Shown here one piece after another: positions 20,103-29,996 of a stretch of DNA of 64,000 nt. A program made the position numbers and the translations under genes. The notes beneath the pieces are model-generated. The model worked only from the letters and a program-made list of their open reading frames with translations, did not search any database and was not told the DNA's origin. The stretch is taken from the NCBI GenBank assembly GCA_030430845.1, contig JAUIKE010000007.1:1-64000 (forward strand). Direction: 5' to 3'. How positions within the stretch are numbered: the stretch's first letter is position 1; each line of letters begins with the position of its first letter. This DNA comes from Bacteroidia bacterium (lineage in GTDB: Bacteria; Bacteroidota; Bacteroidia; Chitinophagales; Saprospiraceae).

Positions 20103-20933
20103 TTATCCAAGCATTACGTGTTTGAAGGCAGTAACCGTAAGGTTTTTATCTATGCTCTTCAGATAATCTGCAACGCTTTGTTTATTGTCTTTTACAAATT
20201 GCTGGTTGAGTAAGGTCTGCTCCTTAAAGAATTTATTCAATTTACCCATGGCAATTTTTTCAAGGATAGCTTCCGGCTTACCTTCCTGGCGAGCCTGCTC
20301 TTTACCGATTTCGATTTCTTTTTCGATAACGGTTTGATCAACTCCGTCTTTATCCAGTGCGATAGGCTTCATGGCTGCCACTTGCATCGCAACATCACGG
20401 CCTGCTGAAAGGTAGTCTTCATTGTCGATGTTCAAACCAACCAGTACAGCCGCTTTATTACCCATGTGGATATAAGGAGCTACTTGTTCGGCTTCCAGGC
20501 TTTCGTATTCAGCTAATTCAATTTTTTCACCGATCACACCCACTTGTTCAGTCACTTTCTCTCCAATGCTCATGCCACCAAAATCTTGCTGGAGCAATGA
20601 TTCTTTGTCAGCAGGGAATTTGTCCAGTGCAATTTCGCCGATCTTGCGGGTGAAGGCGATAAAATCTTCGTTTTTAGCAACAAAGTCAGTTTCGCAACTC
20701 ACTTTTACGATGATACCTTTTTTGCCATTATCTGCAACCAAGGCCAATACAACACCTTCGGTTGCCTCACGATCAGCTCTTTTAGCGGATAATTTTTCTC
20801 CTTTTTTACGAAGAATTTCAATTGCTTTATCGAAATCGCCTTCTGCTTCAGAGAGGGCTTTTTTACAGTCCATCATTCCTGCGCCGGTCATGTCACGCAG
20901 TTTTTTTACATCAGAAGCTGAGATAGTACTCAT
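20103..20933 (-). CDS. tsf: Elongation factor Ts
   Basis: ASDVKKLRDMTGAGMMDCKKALSEAEGDFDKAIEILRKKG. Confidence 0.98.
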   Translation of the reverse strand: MSTISASDVKKLRDMTGAGMMDCKKALSEAEGDFDKAIEILRKKGEKLSAKRADREATEGVVLALVADNGKKGIIVKVSCETDFVAKNEDFIAFTRKIGEIALDKFPADKESLLQQDFGGMSIGEKVTEQVGVIGEKIELAEYESLEAEQVAPYIHMGNKAAVLVGLNIDNEDYLSAGRDVAMQVAAMKPIALDKDGVDQTVIEKEIEIGKEQARQEGKPEAILEKIAMGKLNKFFKEQTLLNQQFVKDNKQSVADYLKSIDKNLTVTAFKHVMLG

Positions 20934-21027
20934 TGGGTTCCTTCAGTTTTAGAAATAAACGAATAATATATATTTACTTTAACAAGGTGTATCATTGGCC
21001 TGAAGGCAAATGACACGGTTGTGGTTT

Positions 21028-21750
21028 CTAGTTGCTGGCCGCTTCTTTTTCGGCTTTAACCTGTTTGCGCTCTTCGAGCCCCTGACGGATGGCTTCCACT
21101 GCTGAGTTGACGATAATCTTTACAGATTTTGAAGCATCGTCATTGGCAGGGATAGGATAGTCAACCTGGTTGGGGTCGGAATTTGTATCCACGATACCGA
21201 AAGTACGCATGCCCAATTTATGAGCTTCCGCAACGGCAATGTGCTCATGATGGATGTCCACGATGAATATAGCAGCCGGCAGTCTGTTCAGGTTGGCAAT
21301 ACCGCCCAGTACCTTCTCCAGTTTGTTGCGCTCCCGGGTCAGGGTCAGGCGCTCCTTCTTGGTCATACTGGTGGCAGTAGTATCCGCCAGCATACGATCA
21401 ATGTTGTTCATTTTCTTCACTGAACGACGGATGGTGGAAAAGTTAGTCATCATACCTCCCAGCCAACGCTCCGTTACAAATGGCATACCCACGCTTTGGG
21501 CAGCAGTGGCAACGATATCACGTGCCTGCTTTTTGGTCGCTACAAACATGATCTTGCGGCCTGACTTGGCAATCTGGCGCAAGGCTGCATTGGAGCGGTC
21601 CATGCATTCAATAGTTCTATTGATATCGATGATGTGGATGCCGTTGCGCTCCATGAAGATATATGGAGACATTTTGGGGTTCCACTTCTTTTTTAAATGA
21701 CCGAAGTGTACGCCCGCATCCAAGAGTTCTTTATAAGTAGGTAAATTCAT
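21028..21750 (-). CDS. rpsB: 30S ribosomal protein S2
   Basis: ELLDAGVHFGHLKKKWNPKMSPYIF; TERWLGGMMTNF. Confidence 0.98.
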   Translation of the reverse strand: MNLPTYKELLDAGVHFGHLKKKWNPKMSPYIFMERNGIHIIDINRTIECMDRSNAALRQIAKSGRKIMFVATKKQARDIVATAAQSVGMPFVTERWLGGMMTNFSTIRRSVKKMNNIDRMLADTTATSMTKKERLTLTRERNKLEKVLGGIANLNRLPAAIFIVDIHHEHIAVAEAHKLGMRTFGIVDTNSDPNQVDYPIPANDDASKSVKIIVNSAVEAIRQGLEERKQVKAEKEAASN

Positions 21751-21794
21751 TATCTAACTAATTAAATAATTCAAAGAAATAAGTCAACAGATGA

Positions 21795-22181
21795 TTAACG
21801 CTTACTGAACTGGAAGCTCTTTCTGGCCTTGGGCTTACCATATTTCTTGCGCTCTACAACGCGAGCATCCCGGGTCAGGAACTTCTTGTCCTTCAATGGT
21901 TTTCTGAAATCTTCATTCAGTTTGACCAGCGCACGGGCAATAGCCATGCGGACGGCCTCAGATTGTCCTTTGTATCCCCCGCCGTTGACATTTACTTTCA
22001 GGTCATAAATGTTCTCGGCTTCAATTGTTTTAAAAGGAGCCACAACATTGGTCTGAATGTGTATCTGTGGAAAATATTCTTTGTAATCTTTCCCGTTTAC
22101 AATAATCTTACCTTCTCCTTTTGTAAGATATACCCGGGCAACGGAGGCTTTTCTTCTCCCTATAGCATTGATCATTTCCAT
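21795..22181 (-). CDS. rpsI: 30S ribosomal protein S9
   Basis: AIGRRKASVARVYL; terminal KYGKPKARKSFQFSKR. Confidence 0.98.
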   Translation of the reverse strand: MEMINAIGRRKASVARVYLTKGEGKIIVNGKDYKEYFPQIHIQTNVVAPFKTIEAENIYDLKVNVNGGGYKGQSEAVRMAIARALVKLNEDFRKPLKDKKFLTRDARVVERKKYGKPKARKSFQFSKR

Positions 22182-22200
22182 ATCTTATCGTCCGCTTTTG

Positions 22201-22644
22201 TTAAAATTTAAGTGGTTCTGGATTTTGTGCCTCATGCGGATGTTCTGACCCGGCGTACACAAATAGTTTCTTGAACATCTGACGTCCAAGTGTATTCTTA
22301 GGCAACATGCCCTTTACCGCATTCTCAATGACGGCATAATTCTTTTGACTGTGCAGCTTAGAAGCCTTTACACGCTTTTGTCCACTTGGGTATCCGGAAA
22401 AAGTGATGTACTCTTTCTGCTCCCATTTTTTGCCCGTAAAACGCACTTTGTCTGCATTGATCACGATTACGTAATCGCCCGCGTCGAAATGAGGGGTATA
22501 CGAAGGTTTGTTTTTACCTCTCAGGACTGTAGCAATTTGAGAGCAAAGACGACCGACAACTTCGCCTTCCGCATCAACAACATACCATTTGCGCTCTACA
22601 GTTTCCTTGTTAGCCGACTTGGTTTTATAGCTTAATGTATCCAC
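22201..22644 (-). CDS. rplM: 50S ribosomal protein L13
   Basis: RKWYVVDAEGEVVGRLCSQIATVLRGKNKPSYTPH; GMLPKNTLGRQM. Confidence 0.98.
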   Translation of the reverse strand: MDTLSYKTKSANKETVERKWYVVDAEGEVVGRLCSQIATVLRGKNKPSYTPHFDAGDYVIVINADKVRFTGKKWEQKEYITFSGYPSGQKRVKASKLHSQKNYAVIENAVKGMLPKNTLGRQMFKKLFVYAGSEHPHEAQNPEPLKF

Positions 22645-22869
22645 GCTTAACCATTTAATAATTCAATAATATTCTTTGCTTTAACCCGCCCTCTTAACCG
22701 CTTTTTTCCCACGGCTCCCGAAAGGCAGGTGCAAAGGTAAATCTCTTTTTTACAATAAACAAGGAATTTTATAAAAAAAGTGCTTGTAGGGAAACGTAAA
22801 GTGCTGAAAAACAGTCGAAATTTCGCACAGGAATTTTAGAGGCAGAGAACTTGGAGCTTGTTTGAAAGG

Positions 22870-22918
22870 ATTTTCTGGAGTGGGTAAAAGTGAGGAAAGA
22901 ATTTTTTGCACAACCCCC
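22870..22918. repeat. Decayed half copy of GTTGTGT-type repeat
   Basis: ATTTTCTGGAGTGGGTAAAAGTGAGGAAAGAATTTTTTGCACAACCCCC aligns to ATTTTCTGGGGCGGGTAAAAACGAGGAACGAGTTTTTACACAACCCC at 46690-46738. Confidence 0.6.
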
Positions 22919-23356
22919 CTACAAAAAATAAGACAAAGAGGATGCCCGAATTAATACCCAGGCATCTCTTTGATCAGTAAGGGTGGGGAAATGCTTATTA
23001 TTATGTTTTTTTGCTGAACGCTTTTCTGAGAAAAAATTTGCTTTTTCAGAAAAGCGCACATCAATAAAAAACAATTGAGGTCAAATCCGACACAAACGGA
23101 TGAGACAGCTCCGCTTAGGAACTTTCCATATGAAGGGAAAAAGAATGAAATATAGAAAATTGTGAGATTACGACGGAAGGGTGGTGTCAACCGGGACCAA
23201 ATTACACATTATTCTATGGATAAAAAAGAAAGATGAACCATTTATTTGACTTATTGTTTCAACTGCGCAACTGACAGAGGAAGCCCAAAGTGCTTCTTTC
23301 TGTATCCCGAGCAAATTTAGTTTACCTTTGTATTTAAGTTTACTTCAAAATTTTTT

Positions 23357-24436
23357 ATGGCTAGATTAGAGGAAACCAACATTAAAAATCCAATTATCAG
23401 CGTGAAAGATGACGACCCTACAGCTTCCGAGCGGAAGCGTGATCATATTGAGCTTGCTTTTCGGTCTCAGATTGAACAGGCAGCTTTGGACGGTCGTTTT
23501 TACTACGAACCGCTCTTGTCAGCCCATCCCCAAAAAGGGAGTTGGCCCTCTTTTTCCTTTCTTGGTAAAAAGATGAAAGCCCCTATTTGGGTATCCAGTA
23601 TGACAGGAGGGACAGCTATGGCACGGACCATTAATCATAACCTGGCTCGAGCCTGCGGGGATTTCGGAATGGGTATGGGACTCGGCTCTTGCCGTGCCCT
23701 CCTAAGCAGTGATGATACATTAGAGGATTTTAATGTTCGCCACCTGATTGGAGAAGAACATCCCTTGTTTGCCAATTTGGGCGTTGCCCAGATCGAGCAA
23801 TTGATCGAAGCAGGACAATTGGACCTCGTCCGGGTCATGATCGATAAGCTTCAGGCCGACGGCCTGATCGTGCATGTCAATCCTATGCAGGAGTGGTTGC
23901 AGCCCGAAGGAGATCGGTTCCAACATCCTCCGATTGAGACGATCAGCAGGCTGCTTGAAAAAGCCGATTATCCCATTGTTGTAAAAGAAGTGGGGCAGGG
24001 AATGGGGCTTGAAAGCCTGAGAGCTTTGCTCCAATTGCCTCTGGCCGCAGTCGACTTTGCCGCCAATGGAGGGACTAATTTTGCCAAGCTGGAATTGCTT
24101 AGAAGTGATCCCCCAAAGCATCAGATCTATGAAAGCCTGGCCAATGTAGGACATAGTGCAGAGGAGATGATGCATCTGACCAATCAATTAGTGACAGAAC
24201 TCGGCGAGGACCTGGCCTGCCCGGAAATCATCATTTCCGGAGGAGTACGGACCTTCCTGGATGGATATTTTCTAATAGAAAGCGTACATTTACCCGCTGT
24301 TTACGGACAAGCTTCTGCGTTTTTGAAGCATGCCCGGGCAGATTACGACAGTTTGTACCAATATGTAAGCGCCCAGATCCGAGGTCTGGAGTTGGCTAAA
24401 GCTTATTTAAAGTGCAAAATATGCAAGACAAAATAG
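23357..24436 (+). CDS. fni: Type 2 isopentenyl-diphosphate delta-isomerase
   Basis: RKRDHIELAF, WVSSMTGGT, VKEVGQGMG, IISGGVRTFLDGYFLI. Confidence 0.93.
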   Translation: MARLEETNIKNPIISVKDDDPTASERKRDHIELAFRSQIEQAALDGRFYYEPLLSAHPQKGSWPSFSFLGKKMKAPIWVSSMTGGTAMARTINHNLARACGDFGMGMGLGSCRALLSSDDTLEDFNVRHLIGEEHPLFANLGVAQIEQLIEAGQLDLVRVMIDKLQADGLIVHVNPMQEWLQPEGDRFQHPPIETISRLLEKADYPIVVKEVGQGMGLESLRALLQLPLAAVDFAANGGTNFAKLELLRSDPPKHQIYESLANVGHSAEEMMHLTNQLVTELGEDLACPEIIISGGVRTFLDGYFLIESVHLPAVYGQASAFLKHARADYDSLYQYVSAQIRGLELAKAYLKCKICKTK

Positions 24437-25824
24437 TTAAAGGTTTTTCCAAACTCAATAAGCAAGAAAAACTGGATTGGCTCATCGATCATTTTTTTGA
24501 GCAGTCTAAAGATGCAGCACTCGATTTTGAAGGCTTTTGGCATACGAATCAAGAGCTTCAAAGCATTTTGGACGGATTCAGCGAGAATACGGTCAGCAAT
24601 TTCTTTATGCCTTTCGGAATCGCGCCTAATTTTTTGATCAACGGAAAGGTTTATGCCGTTCCCATGGTGATAGAAGAGAGCTCTGTGGTGGCAGCTGCCT
24701 CCAGCGCTGCCAAGTTTTGGTTGAATCGAGGTGGATTCAAAGCGGAAGTCCTGTCCACGATTAAATTGGGGCAGGTCCATTTTTTCTGGAAGGGGAGGAT
24801 GGATAAACTGAAAGCGGTATTTGATGAGTTGAAAGAAGTGATGAATCGGGAAGCAGCCCACTTCACCGCTAATATGGAAAAAAGAGGGGGCGGAGTGCTG
24901 GATATAAAATTACTGGATTTTACCAATCAGGAAGAACATTATTACCAACTCCTGGTTAGCTTTGAAACCTGTGACTCCATGGGGGCCAACTTCATCAATT
25001 CGGTGCTGGAGTCATATGGCCAGACATTGGAGCGCTTTGTAGCCGAGCATGAGGGTTTTACCAAAGAAGAGCGCGAACTTGAAGTACTGATGGCTATTTT
25101 ATCTAACTATACTCCGGAATGCCTGGTAAGAGCTTCAGTAAGCTGCCCGGTAGAACAACTGGGCTTCATATGCGATGGCATCGATGCGGCCAGTTTTGCC
25201 GACCGTTTTTACAAGGCCGTTCGCGTCGCTCAGATAGACCCTTACCGGGCTACGACACATAATAAAGGCATCATGAATGGAGTAGATGCGGTGGTTTTGG
25301 CCACCGCCAATGACTTTCGGGCCATTGAATCTTCTTGCCATGCCTATGCAGCCAAAGATGGGCAATACCGAAGTCTGAGCTCTTGCACTATAGAGGATGG
25401 TATCTTTACGTTTTGGGTCGACCTCCCTCTTGCTTTAGGTACTGTCGGAGGTTTAACGAAACTGCACCCACTGGCTAAACGTTCTCTAGAATTACTCGGG
25501 CACCCTTCCGCTGCTGAATTAATGCAAGTTGTGGCGGCTACCGGCCTGGCTCAAAATTTTGCAGCTGTTCGCTCTCTCATAACTACCGGTATTCAGCAGG
25601 GGCACATGAAGATGCACCTAAAGAATATTTTGATTCACCTGAAGGCCAATGAGCTGGAAGTGGAACAGGCGGTTCAGTTTTTTGAAGACAAAGTGGTGTC
25701 CTTCTCCGGGGTACGAGACTTTATTGAGGGCTTTAGGAAAAAAAAAGCTGAAGAAGGGGAGAAGGGCGAAGGAAGAAGGGTAAAGGGTAAGTTTACAGAG
25801 CGACTCTCAAGTCGACCGAATTGA
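24412..25824 (+). CDS. Hydroxymethylglutaryl-CoA reductase
   Basis: PFGIAPNFLINGKVYAVPMVIEESSVVAAAS, MNGVDAVVLATANDFRAIE, LALGTVGGLT. Confidence 0.93.
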   Translation: MQNMQDKIVKGFSKLNKQEKLDWLIDHFFEQSKDAALDFEGFWHTNQELQSILDGFSENTVSNFFMPFGIAPNFLINGKVYAVPMVIEESSVVAAASSAAKFWLNRGGFKAEVLSTIKLGQVHFFWKGRMDKLKAVFDELKEVMNREAAHFTANMEKRGGGVLDIKLLDFTNQEEHYYQLLVSFETCDSMGANFINSVLESYGQTLERFVAEHEGFTKEERELEVLMAILSNYTPECLVRASVSCPVEQLGFICDGIDAASFADRFYKAVRVAQIDPYRATTHNKGIMNGVDAVVLATANDFRAIESSCHAYAAKDGQYRSLSSCTIEDGIFTFWVDLPLALGTVGGLTKLHPLAKRSLELLGHPSAAELMQVVAATGLAQNFAAVRSLITTGIQQGHMKMHLKNILIHLKANELEVEQAVQFFEDKVVSFSGVRDFIEGFRKKKAEEGEKGEGRRVKGKFTERLSSRPN

Positions 25825-25894
25825 TCCAGTTGACGATCCCGTAAAAATGTAAGAATATCCCAGACCACCAGACTACCATAATACCAGACTACCC

Positions 25895-26836
25895 ATGAAA
25901 AACTTCCACGCTCACGGCAAACTGCTCCTTTCCGGAGAATACTTCGTGCTGGATGGAGCCCTCGCATTGGCTGTCCCTACCACACGTGGTCAGCAAATGA
26001 AGATTGAAAAGGGACAGACGGGAGAGTTGCGTTGGCAAAGTTTTTTGGAAAATAAAGAAGAACCCTGGTTTGAAGTTGTCTTTGAAATACCCTCTCTCCA
26101 ATGTTTATCGACTTCTGATGAGCCAGTAGCCGAACGACTCAAAGAGATTCTACAGGCGATCGAAGAGCAAAGTCCCGGCTTTTGGTCAGCAGAGGCCATT
26201 CATGGTGTGAACATAAGCACGAATTTAGAGTTCCCCCGTGAATGGGGTCTGGGCTCCAGTTCTACCCTGATCAGTTTGCTGGCACAGTGGTCCGAAACGG
26301 ATCCGTATGTTTTGTTAGACAAAACCTTCGGTGGATCAGGATATGATCTGGCTTGTGCAACGGCAGAAGGTCCTGTTTTTTATCAGAAAAAAGAAGGAAA
26401 ACCTCACTCAGTAGATGTTCCTTTTTATCCGTCTTTTGCTCATCATCTCTATTTTATTTATTTAGGGAAAAAACAAAATAGCCGGGAAGGAATTCGTCGG
26501 TACCGCGAAACAGTAAAGGGGAAAGATCAGACTTTGATCCGAGAGGTCTCCATACTCAGCTTGCAGATGGCAGCCGCTCGTTCTCTTTGGGAATGGAATG
26601 CTTATGTGGAAGAGCATGAAAACCTCATCAGCAAAGCTTTGGATCTTCCAACCGCACATGCCCAACACTTCCATGATTTTCCCGGGACCATCAAATCTCT
26701 CGGGGCCTGGGGCGGGGATTTTGTGCTGGCAGGTAGTGAAATGGGAGATGTGGCCACCGGGCAGTATTTCAGGGAGCGGGGATATGACGTATTGCAGAAG
26801 TATGCTGAAATGGTGGATGTCACTGAAATGCAATAA
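25895..26836 (+). CDS. GYDIA-type GHMP kinase (mevalonate-pathway kinase-like)
   Basis: FHAHGKLLLSGEYFVLDGALALAVPT; GLGSSSTLISLL; GGSGYDLACA; SLGAWGGDFVLA. Confidence 0.85.
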   Translation: MKNFHAHGKLLLSGEYFVLDGALALAVPTTRGQQMKIEKGQTGELRWQSFLENKEEPWFEVVFEIPSLQCLSTSDEPVAERLKEILQAIEEQSPGFWSAEAIHGVNISTNLEFPREWGLGSSSTLISLLAQWSETDPYVLLDKTFGGSGYDLACATAEGPVFYQKKEGKPHSVDVPFYPSFAHHLYFIYLGKKQNSREGIRRYRETVKGKDQTLIREVSILSLQMAAARSLWEWNAYVEEHENLISKALDLPTAHAQHFHDFPGTIKSLGAWGGDFVLAGSEMGDVATGQYFRERGYDVLQKYAEMVDVTEMQ

Positions 26837-26905
26837 GCCCGAAGTTTTGTGATTTTTATCACCCTTTGTTTTAAAGATAGACCGGACATTTGATGAAAAA
26901 ATCAA

Positions 26906-27049
26906 ATGAACGATACCGTGTTTTACATCGTCGTCTTCGTTATCATTGCTCATTTTATAGTAGGCTTCGTTTTTTTAGCGAAAAAATTGAGCGGGCCGGT
27001 AAGAGAAGAGCCCTGGGATGAAGAAGTAGAGGAGGATAAAATCAACTAA
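26906..27049 (+). CDS. 47-aa single-TM small protein (not in the ORF track)
   Basis: MNDTVFYIVVFVIIAHFIVGFVFLAKKLSGPVREEPWDEEVEEDKIN; clean TM followed by acidic tail. Confidence 0.6.
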   Translation: MNDTVFYIVVFVIIAHFIVGFVFLAKKLSGPVREEPWDEEVEEDKIN

Positions 27050-27086
27050 TAATGTCGACGGCCGTCGACATTATTAGTTGATTTTA
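27037..27086. terminator. 50-bp perfect palindrome spanning the 3' end of the small ORF
   Basis: TAAAATCAACTAATAATGTCGACGG|CCGTCGACATTATTAGTTGATTTTA. Confidence 0.8.
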
Positions 27087-27124
27087 CACTAAAAATTTAT
27101 ATCTTATGAAAAATCTTTTTTCAT

Positions 27125-28312
27125 ATGAAACCCCTGTTTATACTCCTTATATTATTCACTACTCCTGCTCTCATTGGCCAGATTGAATTCGAAGAAGGCT
27201 ACTTCATCAACAATATGGGCGAAAAGCTGGAAGGCTATATTAACAATGCCGACTGGACGACCCATCCCAAAAAGATTGACTTTAAAACTTCACTTGATGC
27301 GAAAGCTCAAACCTATTTCGTAGCCGATATCCAGGAATTCGCCCTCGATGGAGGCCTGAAATACAAGAGGTTCACGGTTGACATCGATCAATCCCTTCGG
27401 GCCTCGTTGGAATCGAGCACCAATCCTCAACCTATTTTTGAAAGAGACCAGGTCATGCTTCAGGTTTTGGTGGAAGGAACGGCGAACCTGTATGTGTTCG
27501 TCGAAAGCGGTCGGGATATTTTCTTTATCGAAACGGAACCGGGCGGTATCCAGCAGCTTATTTATAAAAAATACCAGTCAGAAAACGGAGGCAAGCGCAC
27601 TAATTACGAATATCGCCGTCAACTGTCGGAAGCGCTGTCTTGTGAAGACATTGGCTTTGGACGTATTCGCAACCTTCCTTATTCGAGAACGGCCCTGGTC
27701 GAGCTGTTGGTCGATTACCATGAATGTAAAGGGGGCGAACCCGTACTGTATAAAAAAACAAAGAAAAAGGGCAAAGGAAATGTCAGCCTGATGGCAGGTA
27801 TCGATCTTGTAAACCTGACTTATACGCGAGGAGGTTTCAATACAACGCCCATTTCTCAAAAGCTGGATGCGGCGATGGGGCAGCGAGTCGGGCTGGCCGG
27901 AGAGTTTATTTTGCCGACTAACAATAATCGCTGGTCTATTTTTGCTGAACTATCCTTTCTTAACCTTCAAATGGATCAGGAAACGCCGCGCGGTGTTTTT
28001 AATATAGATTACAAAAGCTTGGAGATAGCCATTGGGGTTCGGCATAATTTCTTCCTGAATGAGAAAAACCGAATCTATCTGAATGCAGCTCTGGCCGCAC
28101 ATTCACCGCTATCTTCTACCTTTGAGATCGTAGATAGTACCACGCCCCAAGTGGATAACTCGAATACGTTTGTAGGGGGACTGGGATACCGCTGGGCGGA
28201 AAAAATTGGCCTGGAGGTGCGTTTTAGCCTGGAAAGGGATTTGTTGAATCAAAATTCGGTAGAGTCGACTAAGATGTATACGACTACAGTGGTGGGGAGT
28301 TATGTGTTTTGA
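27125..28312 (+). CDS. Hypothetical secreted/outer-membrane protein (beta-barrel-like C-terminus)
   Basis: Signal peptide, alternating C-terminal strands ending in VVGSYVF. Confidence 0.7.
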   Translation: MKPLFILLILFTTPALIGQIEFEEGYFINNMGEKLEGYINNADWTTHPKKIDFKTSLDAKAQTYFVADIQEFALDGGLKYKRFTVDIDQSLRASLESSTNPQPIFERDQVMLQVLVEGTANLYVFVESGRDIFFIETEPGGIQQLIYKKYQSENGGKRTNYEYRRQLSEALSCEDIGFGRIRNLPYSRTALVELLVDYHECKGGEPVLYKKTKKKGKGNVSLMAGIDLVNLTYTRGGFNTTPISQKLDAAMGQRVGLAGEFILPTNNNRWSIFAELSFLNLQMDQETPRGVFNIDYKSLEIAIGVRHNFFLNEKNRIYLNAALAAHSPLSSTFEIVDSTTPQVDNSNTFVGGLGYRWAEKIGLEVRFSLERDLLNQNSVESTKMYTTTVVGSYVF

Positions 28313-28383
28313 TTAGCTGGTGAATATTGCTAATAAGGTAAAAGTGTACTTTTTTTCGTATTTTTGGTACATATTTTGCTTGT

Positions 28384-28572
28384 ATGAGTCAGAAAAAACA
28401 AAATAGGTACATTTTATTACCACTTCCACCTGATGCAGATAAAATTGAAAGAAAAGCAGCTTCCAGATATTTGAAAAAACTGGAAGAAATTGGAATCCTG
28501 ACTTCTCAAAAAATAGGAAGAGAAAACATTTTTATCAATGTAGATTTGTTGAATATATTGAGAAAGCCATAA
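28384..28572 (+). pseudogene. Possible C-terminal winged-helix remnant of a Fic-family protein
   Basis: KAASRYLKKLEEIGILTSQKIGRENIFINVDLLNIL resembles the Fic C-terminal RxTAxxYLxxLExxGxL..xKxGRE..YxN region; no Fic core (HPFxxGNGR) upstream. Confidence 0.5.
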
Positions 28573-28596
28573 ATAATGAAGGACTTTGGTCCATCG

Positions 28597-28645
28597 TTAT
28601 GCTTACCTGCATCAGGCGGAGCCCGCCTGATGCAGGTAAGCATAA
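28597..28645. terminator. Perfect 23-bp-arm hairpin
   Basis: TTATGCTTACCTGCATCAGGCGG-agc-CCGCCTGATGCAGGTAAGCATAA. Confidence 0.85.
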
Positions 28646-28647
28646 AA

Positions 28648-29571
28648 CTATTGAGGCAAAGCAGTAGGATTCAACAAATCATAAAACTGATTCAGCTTTG
28701 GCATGATGATGATCCGCGTTCTGCGGTTCATGGCCCTGCCTTCAGCGGTGCTGTTGCTGGCTAGGGTATTGTATTCACCACGGCCGGCGGCGATCAGTTT
28801 ATTAGGATCCACATTATAGGTTTTCTGCAACATTCTCACCACAGAAGTGGCTCGTTTGACGCTCAGATCCCAGTTGTCCTCTATACCGGTGGTTTTAATC
28901 GGTACGTTGTCGGTGTAGCCTTCCACCATTACTTCTAAGTCAGGACGAGTGGCAATGATTTGGGCAATTTTGCCAAGCACTTCTTTCGCCCGGGGAGTCA
29001 GGTTAGCGCTACCACTCTGGTATAGCATCTTATCGGACAGGTTGATGAACACGACTGTTTTGTCTACTTTGATTTCAACGTCCTTATCCTCAATGCCATC
29101 CTTCAACACACTTTTCAGGTTAACCGCTAAGGCCAGGTTGATGGAGTCCGCTTTCGATCTGGCAGCTTGCAGCAACTGGATATATTTATCTTTTTTCTCC
29201 AGTTGTGAAAGTGTTTGTTTGATGTTGTCGTTTGCAGATTTTGACAGAACGGTTAGGTCACCCACTTGCGTCAACTGTTTGTCGCGTTGAGATTTCAGGT
29301 CGGCAATCTGATCTTTTAGGTTCTGGTTTTGCTGTTCCAGCAAAACACCATTGTTTTGTGCCTGCGATAAATTCCGTTTTAACTCTTCCTTTTCTTTGTC
29401 ATTAGTAGCTTTGAAGCTAGTGAAATCCTCCCGGCAATCTACGAGTATGGCGTCCGCGGTGCTTAATTTTCCTTCCATCTGCGTTTGCATGTCCATAAAT
29501 TTCTTCTTACTGACACATGCTGTTGAAAAAGACATTACTGCAATCAGTAATACCCAGTTGTACTTGATCAT
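28648..29571 (-). CDS. OmpA/MotB-family peptidoglycan-associated lipoprotein-like protein
   Basis: VMVEGYTDNVPIK...NWDLSVKRATSVVRML...GRGEYNTLASNSTAEGRAMNRRTRIIIMPK. Confidence 0.9.
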   Translation of the reverse strand: MIKYNWVLLIAVMSFSTACVSKKKFMDMQTQMEGKLSTADAILVDCREDFTSFKATNDKEKEELKRNLSQAQNNGVLLEQQNQNLKDQIADLKSQRDKQLTQVGDLTVLSKSANDNIKQTLSQLEKKDKYIQLLQAARSKADSINLALAVNLKSVLKDGIEDKDVEIKVDKTVVFINLSDKMLYQSGSANLTPRAKEVLGKIAQIIATRPDLEVMVEGYTDNVPIKTTGIEDNWDLSVKRATSVVRMLQKTYNVDPNKLIAAGRGEYNTLASNSTAEGRAMNRRTRIIIMPKLNQFYDLLNPTALPQ

Positions 29572-29996
29572 ACGATTGATTAGTTAATGGTTAAAAAATA
29601 AAATCAATCAGAACAGCTCTCCCTTTAGAGTATCAGCGTCTGTTTTGGAAGGTAATTGTTTGACAGGTCTTATAAGTCGGTAATGACTCCCTAAGTTTGC
29701 TGCATTCAAAGACCTTTTGCCCCAACTTTTTGAGGCCTTTATCAAAATGATGAATCTTAGACTCGAGTCACTTTAAAAAGTCACTTTTTTTTGAAAAAAA
29801 AGTAAAATTTTTCGTCGGAAAAATGGCGGGCCAAATCCATTGAGAGGTAGTGTAGCTACAGAAGAAATTGAAAGCAATAATAAATTCCCCTTAATCGTCT
29901 AATCCTGTTTTTTTGCATACCATTAGTTAAAAAAGGAAGGGCCTCCCCGCTTTTTTCCCAATAACTTACCACCTGAACATTATTGAATACTTTATT

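Noticed and set aside
28576-28764. 62-aa plus-strand ORF after the Fic-like fragment
   Set aside because: Contains the terminator hairpin and the antisense of the OmpA-like gene 3' end.
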